Assembly (NCBI RefSeq): GCF_035582795.1
Contig: NC_134368.1
Coordinates: 4,897,501 to 4,961,500, forward strand
Source: Mycteria americana
Taxonomy: Eukaryota; Chordata; Aves; Ciconiiformes; Ciconiidae
Length of the DNA: 64,000 nucleotides
Reading direction: 5' to 3'
Shown: positions 20,443 to 34,260 of the stretch, in pieces
How the letters are laid out: each line of letters starts with the position of its first letter
How positions within the stretch are numbered: position 1 is the first letter of the stretch
Made by a program: the position numbers and the translations under genes
Notes under the pieces: generated by a model
What the model was told of the DNA's origin: nothing
What the model saw: only the letters and a program-made list of their open reading frames with translations
Databases searched by the model: none

Positions 20443-23400
20443 AAGACGCAAGAAGAAGATATAAAAAGAACAGAATTGGAGGGGAAGATGAAAGTGACAA
20501 AAAGAAAGTTGTATTTTAGAGGCTAGCTAAGAGCTGCTTCTTGAGTAAAACAAACTTGTTTATTTTGTAAAAACATAACATTTGTCAGGATAAACCTTCT
20601 TGAGGAATTAGATAAACAATAAAGTGTATCAGTTGACCAGCAAGAACTTTCCCAAGGCATGGCTTCCAACACAGCAGGCTTCACAGGAAGCAGAAGTGGC
20701 TGAGACTCTAGTTCCTCTGTGGAGCTCCATTATTGATGGGTAAGGTCCTCCAGCTGTATCAACAACACTGTGAACCTGACTGTGATCAAACTGCTTCTAA
20801 GTCTAGTATGCCTTGAGCATTGTTGGAAACTAAAGAGACAAAACTATTTAAGACTGCTGTAACAAATAAATTGAAGACAGCACAGAACAGAAACCAGGTT
20901 TTGGCCTATTAAAAGAAGTGGTTAACAACTAAGTTATTCTTGTATTCCAGCTTCTTATTGTCTTACGGGAATTCATAATACATCTAAATATATCTCAAAG
21001 AGTGATAACACTATTGTATTGAGTCTTCAGTTGGGCAGGCTCAGTGCTCTACAGATGTAAATGAAAAATATCTCGGGTTTCTGGGTGAAAGCTCTACCTC
21101 TCAGCTTTCTAAATGGTTTCCTCAGCATCATACGTGAGCCATTGAGAGAGTACTAAGATATCTGGTTCCAAACACTGGTTGTATACAAGAAATCATTCTT
21201 GAAAGTTTTCAAACAGGAAGATAGGTTGAAGTCATATTTACATAACAAAACATCAGCTGCTCCATCAGCTGCTCAGCTGAAATGGACATCAGCTGAAATG
21301 GACTTGTGAGCATTACTTACCAGTACGCTTGGTTGAAAGTCAGGATTTTCATGTTATGGAAAATCCTCGTCTTTGGGAATAGTATTTTATTTTGGGTTGG
21401 ACCAAGATGGTGAAGTTTCAACTTTCCAGCAAAATGAAAATTATTTCCCCAAGTAGGAATATCACCACTCCCCACCAACCCCTGATATACATATTTTGTT
21501 TCACATCCTGTCATCAGGCAAAGCATTTCAACTTTATGGGGAGCAGGAGGAAAACTTTTCAATAGCTTTTCATTGGATGTGTTGACAAAGCACACCTACC
21601 TTTGACGTACTTTTACTTTGCTAAATGAGCATTTCTGACAGCAAGTTGGTTTTTTATTCATTTGGAGTATTTTTTGGCTAGCTAGACTTTTCAGTCACAT
21701 CACCCCTTGCATTAGTATTCTAGTATTGAGAACAGTAGAGAAACATTTTCAACATTGCTGCAGAGACTGCCCAAGTTTTCAGGCTTCTTAAGTAATGAGA
21801 ATTATTCGGTTAAGTGAAGCTGAATCCTGTAACAGTAAGAACATCTCTTAGGGTTTTAATTTGAGACACTAGAAAAATAGTAGATTTTGCAGTTATACAA
21901 AAGAATCTCTGTATTTAGAGTATTTTAAAGCTATTTTTATAGATATTCCAATCCGTTGTTATCACTGGTGTTATAATAATTATTATGTGACATTTCTCTC
22001 TCCTGTGTACTTGTCCTTTTCTTTGAAGCTATGTATTTTAAAAACAAGTGTATGTTACATTATGCTTAAAATAGACAAGAATATTAGAACAGAAGACAAT
22101 TTGAATATAAGTGGAACTTAAATTCTGAATACACTTTTATAAGCAGAACGTAGAAGTGGTTTCAGTCAGGCTAGGCTCCCAGTTGCCCAGGTGACTTCTG
22201 CAAATGGGACTTAAGCTTTTAAGTTACTTAAGGCCTCTTGTAACTGGATTAATCAGTTTGTCCTTGTCTACAACTAATCAACTTTAATTTTTAATACTCT
22301 ATTATTTACTAACAAAAGCTACCTCTCTCTATTCCATTGAATCTGCCTGTATGGAAATTCTCCACTAAAGCCCATTCAGCATAGCAGGGGCAGCTAAATC
22401 TCTCAGTTCTCTAAGTTTTACTTATAAGACATGGATCAATTAGAAATATTTTATTCCTTATATTTTAAATGCAGAAACTGTGTCCATCCTGTGCAGAGCT
22501 GAGAAAACTACTTTTATCAGTTCTCTAAATCTTTCCAAACATCAAAAGAAACTCCAAAAGGCCTCTTCCTAAAGATTTAAATTTCAAGTTAGATTATGGA
22601 GTAGAAATACTACTACAACATTTCAGTAAGCACTGATTTTATTTCTATTGCATCATAATGTTAGTAGCAATAGTTGTGTCCTTTCCAAAGGAACCACGTT
22701 AACAAACATGAATAAAAACCTCTTGAAAAGTGGCGTAAAAATATTTGCAGTTTTAACTTGCTCAAATAATCAGAGGCAGACATATTTATCTGATGAGATT
22801 TTTTTTTTTGCTCCTTCACTGCCTCTGGAAAAACATTTTGGTTTTTGCTGCTTGGTCTAGTAAGATGCCCTCTTTACAGTTGTTCTGTAACTTTTGAGTC
22901 AATTTAGAGATTTCTGTAAATAAATAATAGTATTAAGTAAATGAATGAATATAAATAAACAGAGAGTAGGTGTGATGTTCTCTGTCACTAAATATTATCT
23001 TCTTTGAACGTTTATTGAATGATCTCTCTTTCTGATATAAAATACAGTCAGCTGTGATAAGTTACCCATGGTTAATTCTTCATGTGAGTTCATATCTGAA
23101 CCGTTATGTATTCCCCACTGGATGCAATATTGCATCTGTAAGCAAGATGGGGCTAATGCATGGAGGTGAAATTTGTTTATGGCCAGTGTTGTGTAATACA
23201 TCTGATTATTTTGTTAGATAAAAGAACCATAACACATATTTCCTGTTAAGATGACTAGATCTCATGCTTAAACTCCTGGAAGCAAAAGCTGCAGTTGCTT
23301 TAACATATGCCACTATATTTATTGAGAAACTTTGAATATAGAGCCTAATTACTTTTTTTCCCCCCCTGCATCTCTGTAAAAATCATATTATGAAAATGGT

Positions 23401-26400
23401 TATTTCAGTTATTACCAAAATAGAAGAGGACTAATTATAACTTTTAAAAATTGTGCCAGAATATTTCAATAAAATAAATTGTATCATCTGTGCCTGATTT
23501 TGATAGAGAATTTCTCAAAACTTTTCATAAATGATTATCTGACGGTTACAAATGTTGACCATTTAGATAACAAAAGACTGTTTAGCCTTTCAAGGAAAGG
23601 TACGAAATAGATAACAACTAAAATTTCAAGTGAGAAATGTCCAGAGTAGGAAGGATGCATGTTTTAAGTATCTCTTTTCTGCTTGTTTACAGATGGTGAT
23701 CAAAAAATACCTCCATCTTTTAGGGCCAGCAGTGCTTGCATGTAGCCAAGCTTGGCTTTAAACAAATGTCATTTATTTTTCCTGTTGTTAATTAAGATTA
23801 GACTATCACTCATCAGCATTAGCAGTCCTGTCTGAAATAATTTAGCAGATTAAATCTGGAAGTAGGAGGATAGTTCTTCCGTTTGTAAAATATAGGAAAG
23901 CTGGTTAATTTAATTCTTGCAATTAAAATCCGCAGGTGAATCTTTAAAATGAAGCTACAGAATTGCAAAGAAACAACTACCATTTGTTACGAGTTAGAAA
24001 GAAAGAACTGCCATTTGTTACCGAGGTTTTTTTTTTTTTTGATTGGGGTCAAAGTGAGAGATTCATGTATTTTTATTGCAGCATATGAACGCATTTCTAG
24101 TTCTTATACAAATAGTCTTGAGTGCTTACTATAATCAAGTCAGAAATGCAAATTCAGAATTACAGCTGCTTAGTCTAATTTTAAACATATCTATTATCTC
24201 TGTAATCTACATTTCCAGTGCTTAGATTCTATGCAGAAATACTTCTAAGAAAAATAAATTGTCAGGAAGTCCATGAATGAAGGAGGATGGGGCTGTGTAG
24301 GGGTAGAATAGGAATAAATAGATTCTCGTTGGCTGGGAGCACTTTGCCCCAGAAGAAGTCGGAGGCCTCAGTGGTATGCAAAGCTGTCACTTGTACTTGG
24401 GTGGGCTGCCCATGCTTTCTGTAAAATTCAAGCCTATTTCATTCAGCTGACAAAATGTTTTGGACTTTTGGACTTGCTAAATATTGTTTCTGGGTCACAT
24501 CTGATATTTAGCAAGAACAGGAACGTTTAAAAAAAAAAGAGGAAAACTGTTGCTGTCATGATTTAATTTTACTTGGGTGGCTTAGGGAGAATTCAGTGCA
24601 TGGCTAAGACAGCCAGGATACTGGATCCCTGCATGCTTTAATCTGCTCTTGCACACTAAAAAGATTTTAGGTGACTTGCATCCTTGAACAAAGTTTCTTC
24701 TTTTGTACTCGAATTCAAACCCTTGCATTCAGGCCTGAGCCCGGGGAATATTGGGTCAGTGCAAGTCAGAGTAATGGAACTGTACAGGTGCTTTCTAGGT
24801 GCTAAAGAGCAGTCAGGACACGAGTCCTGAGCAGGATTGTCTTCTACTCATGCTCTGTTTGTGTGAAAAGCAGCATCAAACCTTATATAAATTTTATCGT
24901 TCCCCTGCGTGCTTTCCTCATCTTCTAAATGACTTAAGTGCATTTCCAGAGCATTTTCTACAGCCTTACAAATACTTTTTGGCTTGCCTTGTTCTAATTC
25001 TGTATTTACTACCAACAGTATTTTTCATTACAAATTCAGCCTAAGAACCTGAATATGGATGGGGTATCTATATACAATATTTACCTTCACTTGGCAGGGT
25101 AAGAAATAACATTTTATGATTAACTTTTATTATATTTAATATATTTAATTCTAACTTCCTTAATGTGATCAGAGAAACTATCACCTTGCTTCTTGCGGAG
25201 TCTTCTTGGAATGCCATCCAGAGGTATTGTATGATCCCAGGTGATCTCAAACACTGCAGCATAACCTAATTTACGTGACAGAGTAATATGGAAGCATACA
25301 CTTTGTACAAACATGGCCAAAAAGCCTTCAGAATTAATGTCTTGAAGTAGGTGGCTTTTTTTTTTTTTTTCTTTTAGGTAGAAACATCACTGATTACTAG
25401 CCTTCGTGTGAGCCTTATGCTGGGTATCTGTTCAGCAAGCTACAAATTTGGTGGCAGCAAAAGGAAAATCTTAAAGGTGTGGACAGATTCAACACACGAA
25501 AAGCAGTGTGGTTTGGATGCAAAAATAGCAGGCTTGCAAACAAAATTAGGTTGAGAGCTGTAATGATGACACAAATGCTTTTTTGAGGCTCCGCACTCCA
25601 TGTTCTCCTTGTTTGATACTAGTTTTAGAACTGTTTTGGCTTGGCAGGTGCTGAAGTTGTACCCTTTAGTTCAGATGCTGTGAGAGACTGACTTTGGACT
25701 GACAGATCCTTCCAAACTTGGTTGCATTCTAAGGGTGGAATCAGCTTAACTTTATTTTAATTGTTTTATGGCTTCAGGTTCATGGGAATGATGCTGAGAT
25801 GCACTGACAACATGAGTGTGTTCAGGTCTCCTGTCAACTTAATGAGTTTATTTTTGCTGGGTGGTTGACAATCAGCCAAAAGAAACAAAAATTTACATAG
25901 CCCAAGAACAGCTTTTTGGCCAGTTTTCCATAAAAAGATCAGTCAGGAGGAAGGGGAAACATTAGAGATTACTATTTCTTTTTTTTTTTTTAATCAGTTT
26001 TCCATAATGATGTAAAAATTGGGATCTCTTATTTTTGCTTTCTCTGCACCATGAAAGTATTGGAGATGGTGTGAGGCCTGTTCTGTTGCCATGATATCCA
26101 GAAGAAAGATTTGTTGTACCCTAACTATGTTGCAGGACTTGTGATCGCTAAAGCCTTTCCTGATCAATCCTTGGGAGCTAATCCACAATAATTAAGTATT
26201 TCTTGAAACAGAGCATGAGCGAGACGGACTCTGTAATGATTAGGACATGGGTGGATCAGAGCAATTAGTATTTGGTTACACAAAAGGAACAGCTTCTAAG
26301 GAAGGACTGAAATCCATACTCCTCAAACAAAGAAGATGTTGGAGTTTAAACACTTCAGGAGAGCTTGAAATTAGCTGTCTGAATTGGGCAGTTTGAACCT

Positions 26401-29400
26401 GGATCTCCAAGATTTGTGAGTGACTTTGTGCGCTGAGCTCTTGGCTGCACTGGTTTGGATGTTTCTTTTTCATTGCTGTTCTTCGTTAAGAAGTTCTTTT
26501 CATTGGGATGAAACCAAGATCATGTAAGCCAGGAAAGAATTTTGAAATAATTCTTTTAAAACTGTATTTTTAATCATTTCCACCTAGCTTCAGTTAGAAA
26601 TGACTAAAATTGCTTAGAATTGAAGTCACCTCTTGGCCATTACAGCGAGGGTATAGGAAATACAAGCAAAGCATAGCTGCTGTGGAAAGGTATGTTGCAG
26701 GAAGACTTTCAACAGCTTCAAGTATTTAGAGCTCCTTTAAATAAGAAGAAAGTATGTAAATAAAAAAAAAAACCCTGTCTTTTGAGTAGATGACTTCCTT
26801 TACGCATTAAAAAAAACCCAAAAACAAAACAAGCACCCATATTGAATCTTAGCTGTGGTGTTCACATAATACTCCTTTTGTAGGAAATTAAGTGCCTCGA
26901 ATCTGAAATACGTTTCTCTGATCTCAAGAAATGTGCTAAACATGAGAAAGACTTCACAATGACCAAGTAGAAAGATTTATTTTACCGGGGGCCTCTTCCA
27001 GCATTGCAGATGGGTTTCTGGGTATCTTAGCTAGGGGACTAGTTTGGGTATTCAGATTATGCAAGATTAAATCCTTGATCCTTTAAAATTAATTACAGAA
27101 TTTCCATTAATGTTGCAAAGCTCTTACCCAACACTTCTGGAGCTGGCTCTGCCTTCGGCTGTGGATTGTGTCTGTATCTTCTAAGTGTAGCAGGAGCCAG
27201 TCCTGTGCGGTATTACAATGATACATAATAAATTGCTTACATCTCTGGAAAATTCAAATGCTTATCTGTGTTACCTTATAGACCTGTTGTGAGTACTAAT
27301 TGTATCTTTACATGCTCTAGAAGGTAAATGATTTATGCGAGCAGGATTTTTTTTAACATTTCAGCAGTTAAAGAAGGTAACAATAAGTGTCCAGTACGTC
27401 AGCTCTTCTTTGCATCTGATTTCTCATCTGCTGCAAGTATACAATACACACTGCTCAAACTTTGATTTTAATGAGCTATTTTTTGTTCCTGTTTTGATCT
27501 AAAGATAGCTTTTCCTCTGAAGTAAGAAACTTGTTCTATCACATTGGGCCAGTTGAACAAAACATTACAGATGGACTCAGTAACCTAAACACGAGCTTGT
27601 AGCACACCGTTGTAGACACCTGACAGTATTCAGCTTGTTCATCAGTTATGCCATGGGTCTCATACCGGGTCCTGTATTGTATCTGTCACTGCTGTCTTGC
27701 TTCTGTACAATGCCCTGGGTTATAGCTCATCTCAGTGATGAAAAAAACCCCAAACGTATCAGACCATTGAGTTACTTGATGAGTTTCATTGTATTTCTCT
27801 CAAATGGTGCTGACGTGGGTGGAAGAGTGCCATGGAAGGAACCACAATCCTTGGTTAGTCTTTAGTGTGGCAAGGTACATTAAATAATTATGAAATTTGG
27901 TGAGACTACTGACATTTCGGAGATCCCTTGGATAAGTGGAAATAGGGAGAATTATGAATATTGTCTTAAAATTATGTGTATAATAGGTGTATGTATCTCA
28001 TATGCAGAATATCCTGTATGAAGAATCTAAATTCGTTGTGGGCCTGTGTTTCTAAATACAGAGAGCACTATAGGCAATATTACAAGGTGAGATGCAAGAT
28101 ATGTCAAGGATGCTGATCACAGTCAATATGTTAGAAAGGTTTCATTATTTGTTCCTTCAAGGAAATTTTGGTGTCTGAAGAACAACTATTGTGTTTTCAT
28201 TTTTGTATCCAACTAAATAGATGAATTAGATGAAGGCTTGTAAGCACTTAGATTTCTTGTGTCACAGTGGTGACACTATCATGTGCAGTCCTTGCACACA
28301 TTTAATCCCCATTAAATAAAGTGTTGGGTTTTTAGCCATATTTATCAAGGTCTTCTCATTTGAATGTGCAAAACAAAACAAAAAACCCACTGCATTTTAC
28401 TTCTGTTAAAGAAAGTATTTGTCTATTGTTAATCCTAAACCTTAGTCCAAAGTTCAGTCCAGAAAGGGTATGTCTATATAGTTCTAAATAATTTAATGAA
28501 AATTATATGTTGGTAGTATTTTTAAAATTAAAAACATTTGAATGTGTTAATATGGAGTTTTGCAGAATACTGTGGAAAAGATGAAAAAGACAACCTTATT
28601 TTTTATTATAATAAATTATGTATGCTTCAGGTGATTTCTGGATGTCTTATGTGTTAAAGTAATGAACAGTTCCACTGCTGAACTATTTTATGTTAAGTTA
28701 TGCTTTTAAGCCAAAGGAAAAAAATATTTTTTAAGAGCTGTGTTTCTGTGAAAACTGTTAGCAAATGCTTATCATTTTAGTGAGGCCTCAGTAAAGTGTA
28801 ATCTATTATTCCTTGTGTTTTATTTCAAGACAACTGAATGTGAGGAGATGCTTTTTTGCTACACACTTGCTCAGAGTGGCTACAGTCCAATATTTGCTGT
28901 CCTATTGCTATTTTTGTTACTGCTTTTTGTGGTGAAGGCTTGTGATTTCATTAACACTTACTTTAAACCCCGAAAAACCTGACAGAGGGCTAAATAGAAA
29001 ATAATTCTGTCTTCCATGTAGATAAGCACAGAAATACATGAATAAAAATCGAGGTGGCCTCTCCTGCACACTTCAGAAGTCTCCTGCCTGCCTTTATAAA
29101 CCTTTGGGAAATGGGCCATGTTATCTTCAATTTCATAAATAATTAACATTCTCTGTGTGGTTATTTTTATCAAAAATATATTTGTAGATTAATTTACAGA
29201 TAGTAATAGTTGTAGTTCCTAAGAGGCTTTTCTTGTTTTGTTGCTTTTGTCTATATTTCTGGCATAGGAGAGTAGGATCTTATCCCATTAGCCACCTTCC
29301 TTCTGTGAGAAGCCATGCATTGAATGAGGGAGTTTTAACAATTTTCACAGACTTTGAACTTGTTTTATGTTGTGATAACCCTTGAAACCCAAACATGTAT

Positions 29401-32400
29401 CTTATATGTTAACTCCACCTATAGTTTCCACAAGTCATCTTAAGAGAGATTCTTTGTCACTCACGGTGTCAGAACGCAGGGTTGTGTTTGTCCTTTGAAT
29501 TAAGCAACAGTGATTAAATTACACATGCTTTCGAGATCCTTATTTTTCCTGCCTAAAGAATGGTATGGTGACCTTATGTTGACACTATAGAGAATGTGTG
29601 CTTTGTTAACTGCATTCAAGATCTGCCCCTGAAGTTTAAACCAGAGGCACTTGTTCTAAAACACCAGCTTTGTTTTTTGGGGTTATCACCATCACATCTG
29701 GACCTTCGCTACCTTAGGTGCCATGTGGTGGTACTTATTCTCCTTGTATTCATTTGATGTGATTTGCTTAATATAAGAAAACAAGCCCGTACTACATTTA
29801 TTTTTAAGTGAAGAGGAAAAAAATTACTTTCTCTGGAGTGATGACAATGAGTTGTTTATTACCACAAGCCGTGCGTTTTATTTTCTTTTAGTTAGAAAGC
29901 AGTGATTTGTCTGAATTTTTGGAGTGGTTTTTAAGTGAATAATGATACAAGATCCTTCTTACTTGAGGCTTCTTATAAATGTAGTTATTTATATGAGGGA
30001 AAACTGTTCAAGCACGGGTTATTTATGTAGGGGAGAAAACTGGCTCTGGATTGATATAATTTTTCTTTCCCATCTTCTCTGAATTAATTTGTTTTCTCTG
30101 TGCAGTGAGTGCTCGATATGCTTGCAACTTTGTTTTAGACACCTAGGAGCTCCTTGTTCCATTTCCCTTGATAAAATGATCCAATTCAAACCTCACTTTC
30201 TGTTCTTCAAGGGAAACTTTGTTCCCTCATGGCTTCAAAGAAATGTTATGGCCTTTCCCCTTTCATTTTTAGCAGACCTGGTTTCATCATACATTTAAAA
30301 AGTAGAACTGAGATTTTCCTTGGTCTAGTGGTATTGGCATGTTCTTTTCTTACATTTTGTATTTTTTTTCCTTCACCACAATTGAGAGATGGATGAGAAG
30401 ATTAACTGCACTTTTGCCCCCCCTCTTTTGATTTCACTTTTGATGCCAGTCCTCTCCTAAGAGGGTCCAGTCTACGCCTGGAGCCTGGGCTCAGTCCCCC
30501 GAGTGAACTGTGATGTGAATCCACTCTGTTTTGCCACCGGATTGTTTCAAAATTGGTAATTCTGCCATTGGGAATGTACAGTCATTGGTAAGAAGAGCAT
30601 CGAAGCAGCCTTCCTAAAGCATTGTTAATTATTGACAGTAAACATAAAGAGAAGATATAGAGGATTTTCTATCAATAAAGATCTCTCCTACCTAAAGCCA
30701 AGAATGACCTAATTTTTTTTTTTTTAGATACACCAGCAGGATCTGTCTGTAAACAGTTTCTAAGCAACAGCTGCCTGTCCTCTAGAAAGAATGTCACTTT
30801 TTATGCATGACTCCTGGGTTTTATAGCCCTTCTGCCCAAATCGGCGCCCTAGATTAGGGGGAGGTTGGAGCAGTCTTGTCAGCAATGGTAGTTCTCCTTT
30901 TTTCTAGTAGCAACCACCTACTGTTTGCTGAGGTGCGTTTGAAATTAAATCACTGTCTCCTTTATTGTTTGTTTCCCAACAGCTTTGCTGTCGCAGTCCA
31001 GCACTGTGAATTATTTCCGTGCAGTTTCATAAACATTCTGTAATGATCAAAGAACCCGTATTTCTGCTTCTATTTAAATTCAAGAGGTGACAAACCAGAA
31101 GCTGCTAAATACTTTTTTTTTTTTTTTTTTAATGATTACATGGTTTGAACTGGTTTGAAGGCAAAAACTGAGTTTTCCCCACAGCACAGCAGGTCTCTTT
31201 CTTCATCAAGTTGTGTGGCATCTGTCTGAAAGACTGGGGTAATTCAGAGGCAAAGAAACCAAGAGGCCTTCGTGATCAGATTTTTATTACCTGGGAGCCT
31301 GCAGCTCAAGTGACCAGTTTTCTGAGACTTACCTGCATTAAGCACTGTCAAGTAATTTGCATTTAGAGGTCAAGCAGTAACAACTACCCAAGAAAGAAAG
31401 CTAACATTTTCCATCGTAATATAGTGGTAAATGGGGAAAAAAGGGAAGAGAAAGAATAATCTCACTGGACATTGTAAGGTCTTGTGATCAATTTTAAACA
31501 GATGTTATTTGAAAACAGCAATCATTTTCTTTTAGCCAAAGTTCCATATATGGTGAAGTATAGAAAAACAATTTTTAGAGGGATTTTTGTTTGTTTTGAT
31601 TTACTACTGGAATCTAAAAGAATGTTAACCTGGGGCCTGTGGAGATCAAGTAATTGGTGCAGGCTATTAGAACTTAAAATAGTCATAACTGTCAAGTCCT
31701 CTATCTTGCAGCTGAGCTACCATGTCTTGCCTTAGCTGAGACTGCTTTTGAAGTGGGGAAACACAGATCTTGTAGAAAACAGGTTTTGCACCAGAGGACA
31801 TTGGAATGGCATATGATCATAAACTCATTTAGTAAGAGGTGGGGAAGAGTCAGCTAGAATCTGTCTCCCACTATATTCCAAGTAGCTCTAGAAAAGCAGC
31901 CTTCAAGAAAATATGGTGGAGGTGAGTTACAGAAAAAGCTTGAATTTTAACATACTAATTCCATGCTCCCATTAATGAGTTGTTGTTGCCAACTCTGTGA
32001 GCCAGCAGAAGTAAACTTTCAGTTCGTTGAAGATTTGGGAGGAACAAGAGTAGCCTCATCAGTTACCACAGGATGGTAGGACCTACGTAAGTGTATTGTT
32101 CATTTTACTTATTTATTTTTAATTTGCTTTCTCTTATCTGCTACTGTTAAATAGTATTTCAGTTTGAAAAATGGTCTTACTGCTTTTACTAACAGTGCCT
32201 GAAGAGAAGGCCCGTGGATGTTGGAATCAGTTAGCTTTGAGTAATAGTTATGATTGATAATACAGGCTGTTGCTTATGCCCTGATTTAAAGGAATTGCAG
32301 ATTTTATTTCTTCCCCAGAAGAGGTAAAATCATAGGTCTTTGTCTGAGCGCTTTTCAGAAAAACAGAGGTCTCTGTATATGTTTCCTCTGTTATTGTGAG

Positions 32401-34009
32401 AAGCTGTCTTGTTTCTTAAAACTGTCTTTATTTCCTTTGTTTGATTTGAAATCAGAGATTTCTGCTATGTACAGAATGGGGAGTTAAAAAGTAATTGAGG
32501 CATTTTTCTGGCTTGCATTAAGAAATAAAAATGAGTAGAAGGAATTCTGATTTATGAAAGAGATGTTAGATGCTATTATGTGCAACTGGGAAACACAACA
32601 AGAAAGGCAGTTTAAAATACCTGTATGTTTAAGAAGCTAACATTAAAGTAAAAAAAACTTGAGTAAGAAGACATATGAAACATGAGCTTTTGAAGAACTT
32701 TCTATGAAAAGGGCAATAAAACTAAGATTTGTGACGTTCTTACTTTTTAGGGGCTGCTAGGGTGGCTTCCTGTCAAATAACATAAAAATAGACTGTGATG
32801 AAAGACTGAGAGTAAATTCTGGTTTTTACTGTTTTCAGCATTCGCGCCTTCTCCATTACATTTTGGCCAAGAGTAGTGTATTGTTATAAAATTCAGACTA
32901 AAAGTAAGCTTTTGTGGCTTTGTTTATTTCTGTTCATTTCTTACAGAAATGAAACGGTAATCTCAGTCAACCGCCATCAATAATTGGTTGATATTTCTCC
33001 CTAGATTTGGGCCAAACCTACTTGATAATTTCTCTTTTATGTAGTAATAATTCCTCATTATTATTATTTCTCTGTTATTCTGCGAGACGTGGATAAATCC
33101 CAGTGAAAGTATGTCTTTGTTACTAAATATTCTACTGTATACTAAATATTATTTCCTGTACAAGTAGAATTCTTCCATCTCTTGCAAGCTCTTAGTTTAT
33201 AAAAAACCCTCCCTTTTCATAAGCAAACTATTGTAGCTCTGTTTCCTGCATATATTAACAAAATGTTTGAAGAGTGAAGGGAGCAAACGTGCAGTGAGTC
33301 ATCTTCTGTTGAGAATAAAACCTGATACATTTGTGAATGAAATCCAGCTTTGTGAAGTAGAGCATGTAGTTTGTTATTATTGTGTTTTGGGGGATTTTTT
33401 TTTTTTTTGGTATATTTTTGCTTTTAACAGATGGGCAAGTTAGGAAAGTTTTAATTAGACTTGGGAAGTGCTGTCTCACACATTTGTAAATCTGCAAATA
33501 TTGGGATAAATTGGACTTAGTAGCACTTTACTATGACTAGGAATATCTGCCCGAGGTGTTTTGAATAATTTTTGGAGGTGCCTCCATTGACACTGTTTAA
33601 GGAACTTTGATTCCTAAACCTAAACGCAAACACTAGGATGCCTAAAAAGTTTCAAAGTGAACAGAACGCCAAAAGCTTGATGAAGCTCCTTGACTATTAA
33701 GTAGCTTGTGTTAGAACAAGTATAGGATTTTAGCAGAAATGTGACTTGATCCAATGACATATATGAAATGCCAAAGTCTGCATAAATCCAAGTGTATGTT
33801 GTACAAAGATTTCTGCAACTCAGAAAATATTAAACATGGTGGTTACGGGGAAGCTTAATAACAAAATCTGGTATTCTTTCTGTAATGGTAGTTGAAAACA
33901 AAGAGGCCATGCATGGGTTGATTCATCCCTGGTTATTCCATCCTAGCCTGTAAGAGCTAGCTGTTTATGGAGTTCCTGAGTCTCAGGGTAGCAACTGGAC
34001 AATAGTTTT
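20443..34009. other. Long non-coding stretch, inferred intron
   Basis: No exon with recognisable protein similarity and no clear mobile element were found in these 13.5 kb. Visible are a compound tandem repeat at 21,251-21,304 (entered separately) and a short inverted repeat TCAGGAC / GTCCTGA at 24,813-24,830. T runs occur near 25,358, 25,978 and 31,113-31,130, and a degenerate direct repeat lies at about 29,984-30,042. G exceeds C and T exceeds A on most of the lines I counted (29,881: 29 T, 14 A, 14 G, 3 C). Decayed repeats beyond my recognition are likely. Confidence 0.5.
21251..21304 (+). repeat. Compound tandem repeat
   Basis: Two copies of catcagctgctc are followed by two copies of a unit close to agctgaaatggacatc. 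The two units share the core cagctg. Confidence 0.75.
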
Positions 34010-34260
34010 TAATTGAGGACAGATGTGTTATTGTGTCATAACTTCTCTCGTTAATGTTCCCTTCATCTCTGAAACATCCTGCTGCAATTGGTTCCACAAA
34101 TCTGTGGGAAGAAGTACTGCGTATTTGATACTTAGAAACCTGATGACTGAAGAATTTGAGGAGCATTTAAGTTCTTGCATCATAGGAAGTATTGTGAGTT
34201 CTATTCATCTCTGTGCTGTCTGTCTTCACATGATTTTAATCATATTTCTTCTCTGTGATG
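34010..34260 (-). mobile_element. Short ancient CR1-like fragment
   Basis: The order of blocks resembles the 3' part of old amniote CR1 elements read on the opposite strand: ctgcaattggttccacaa and then gaagaagtact at about 34,080-34,115, agttcttgcatcatagg at 34,169-34,185, and ttcacatgattttaatcat near 34,225. Divergence is high and the ends are approximate. The same set of blocks occurs in the relic at 61,735-62,360. Confidence 0.5.
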
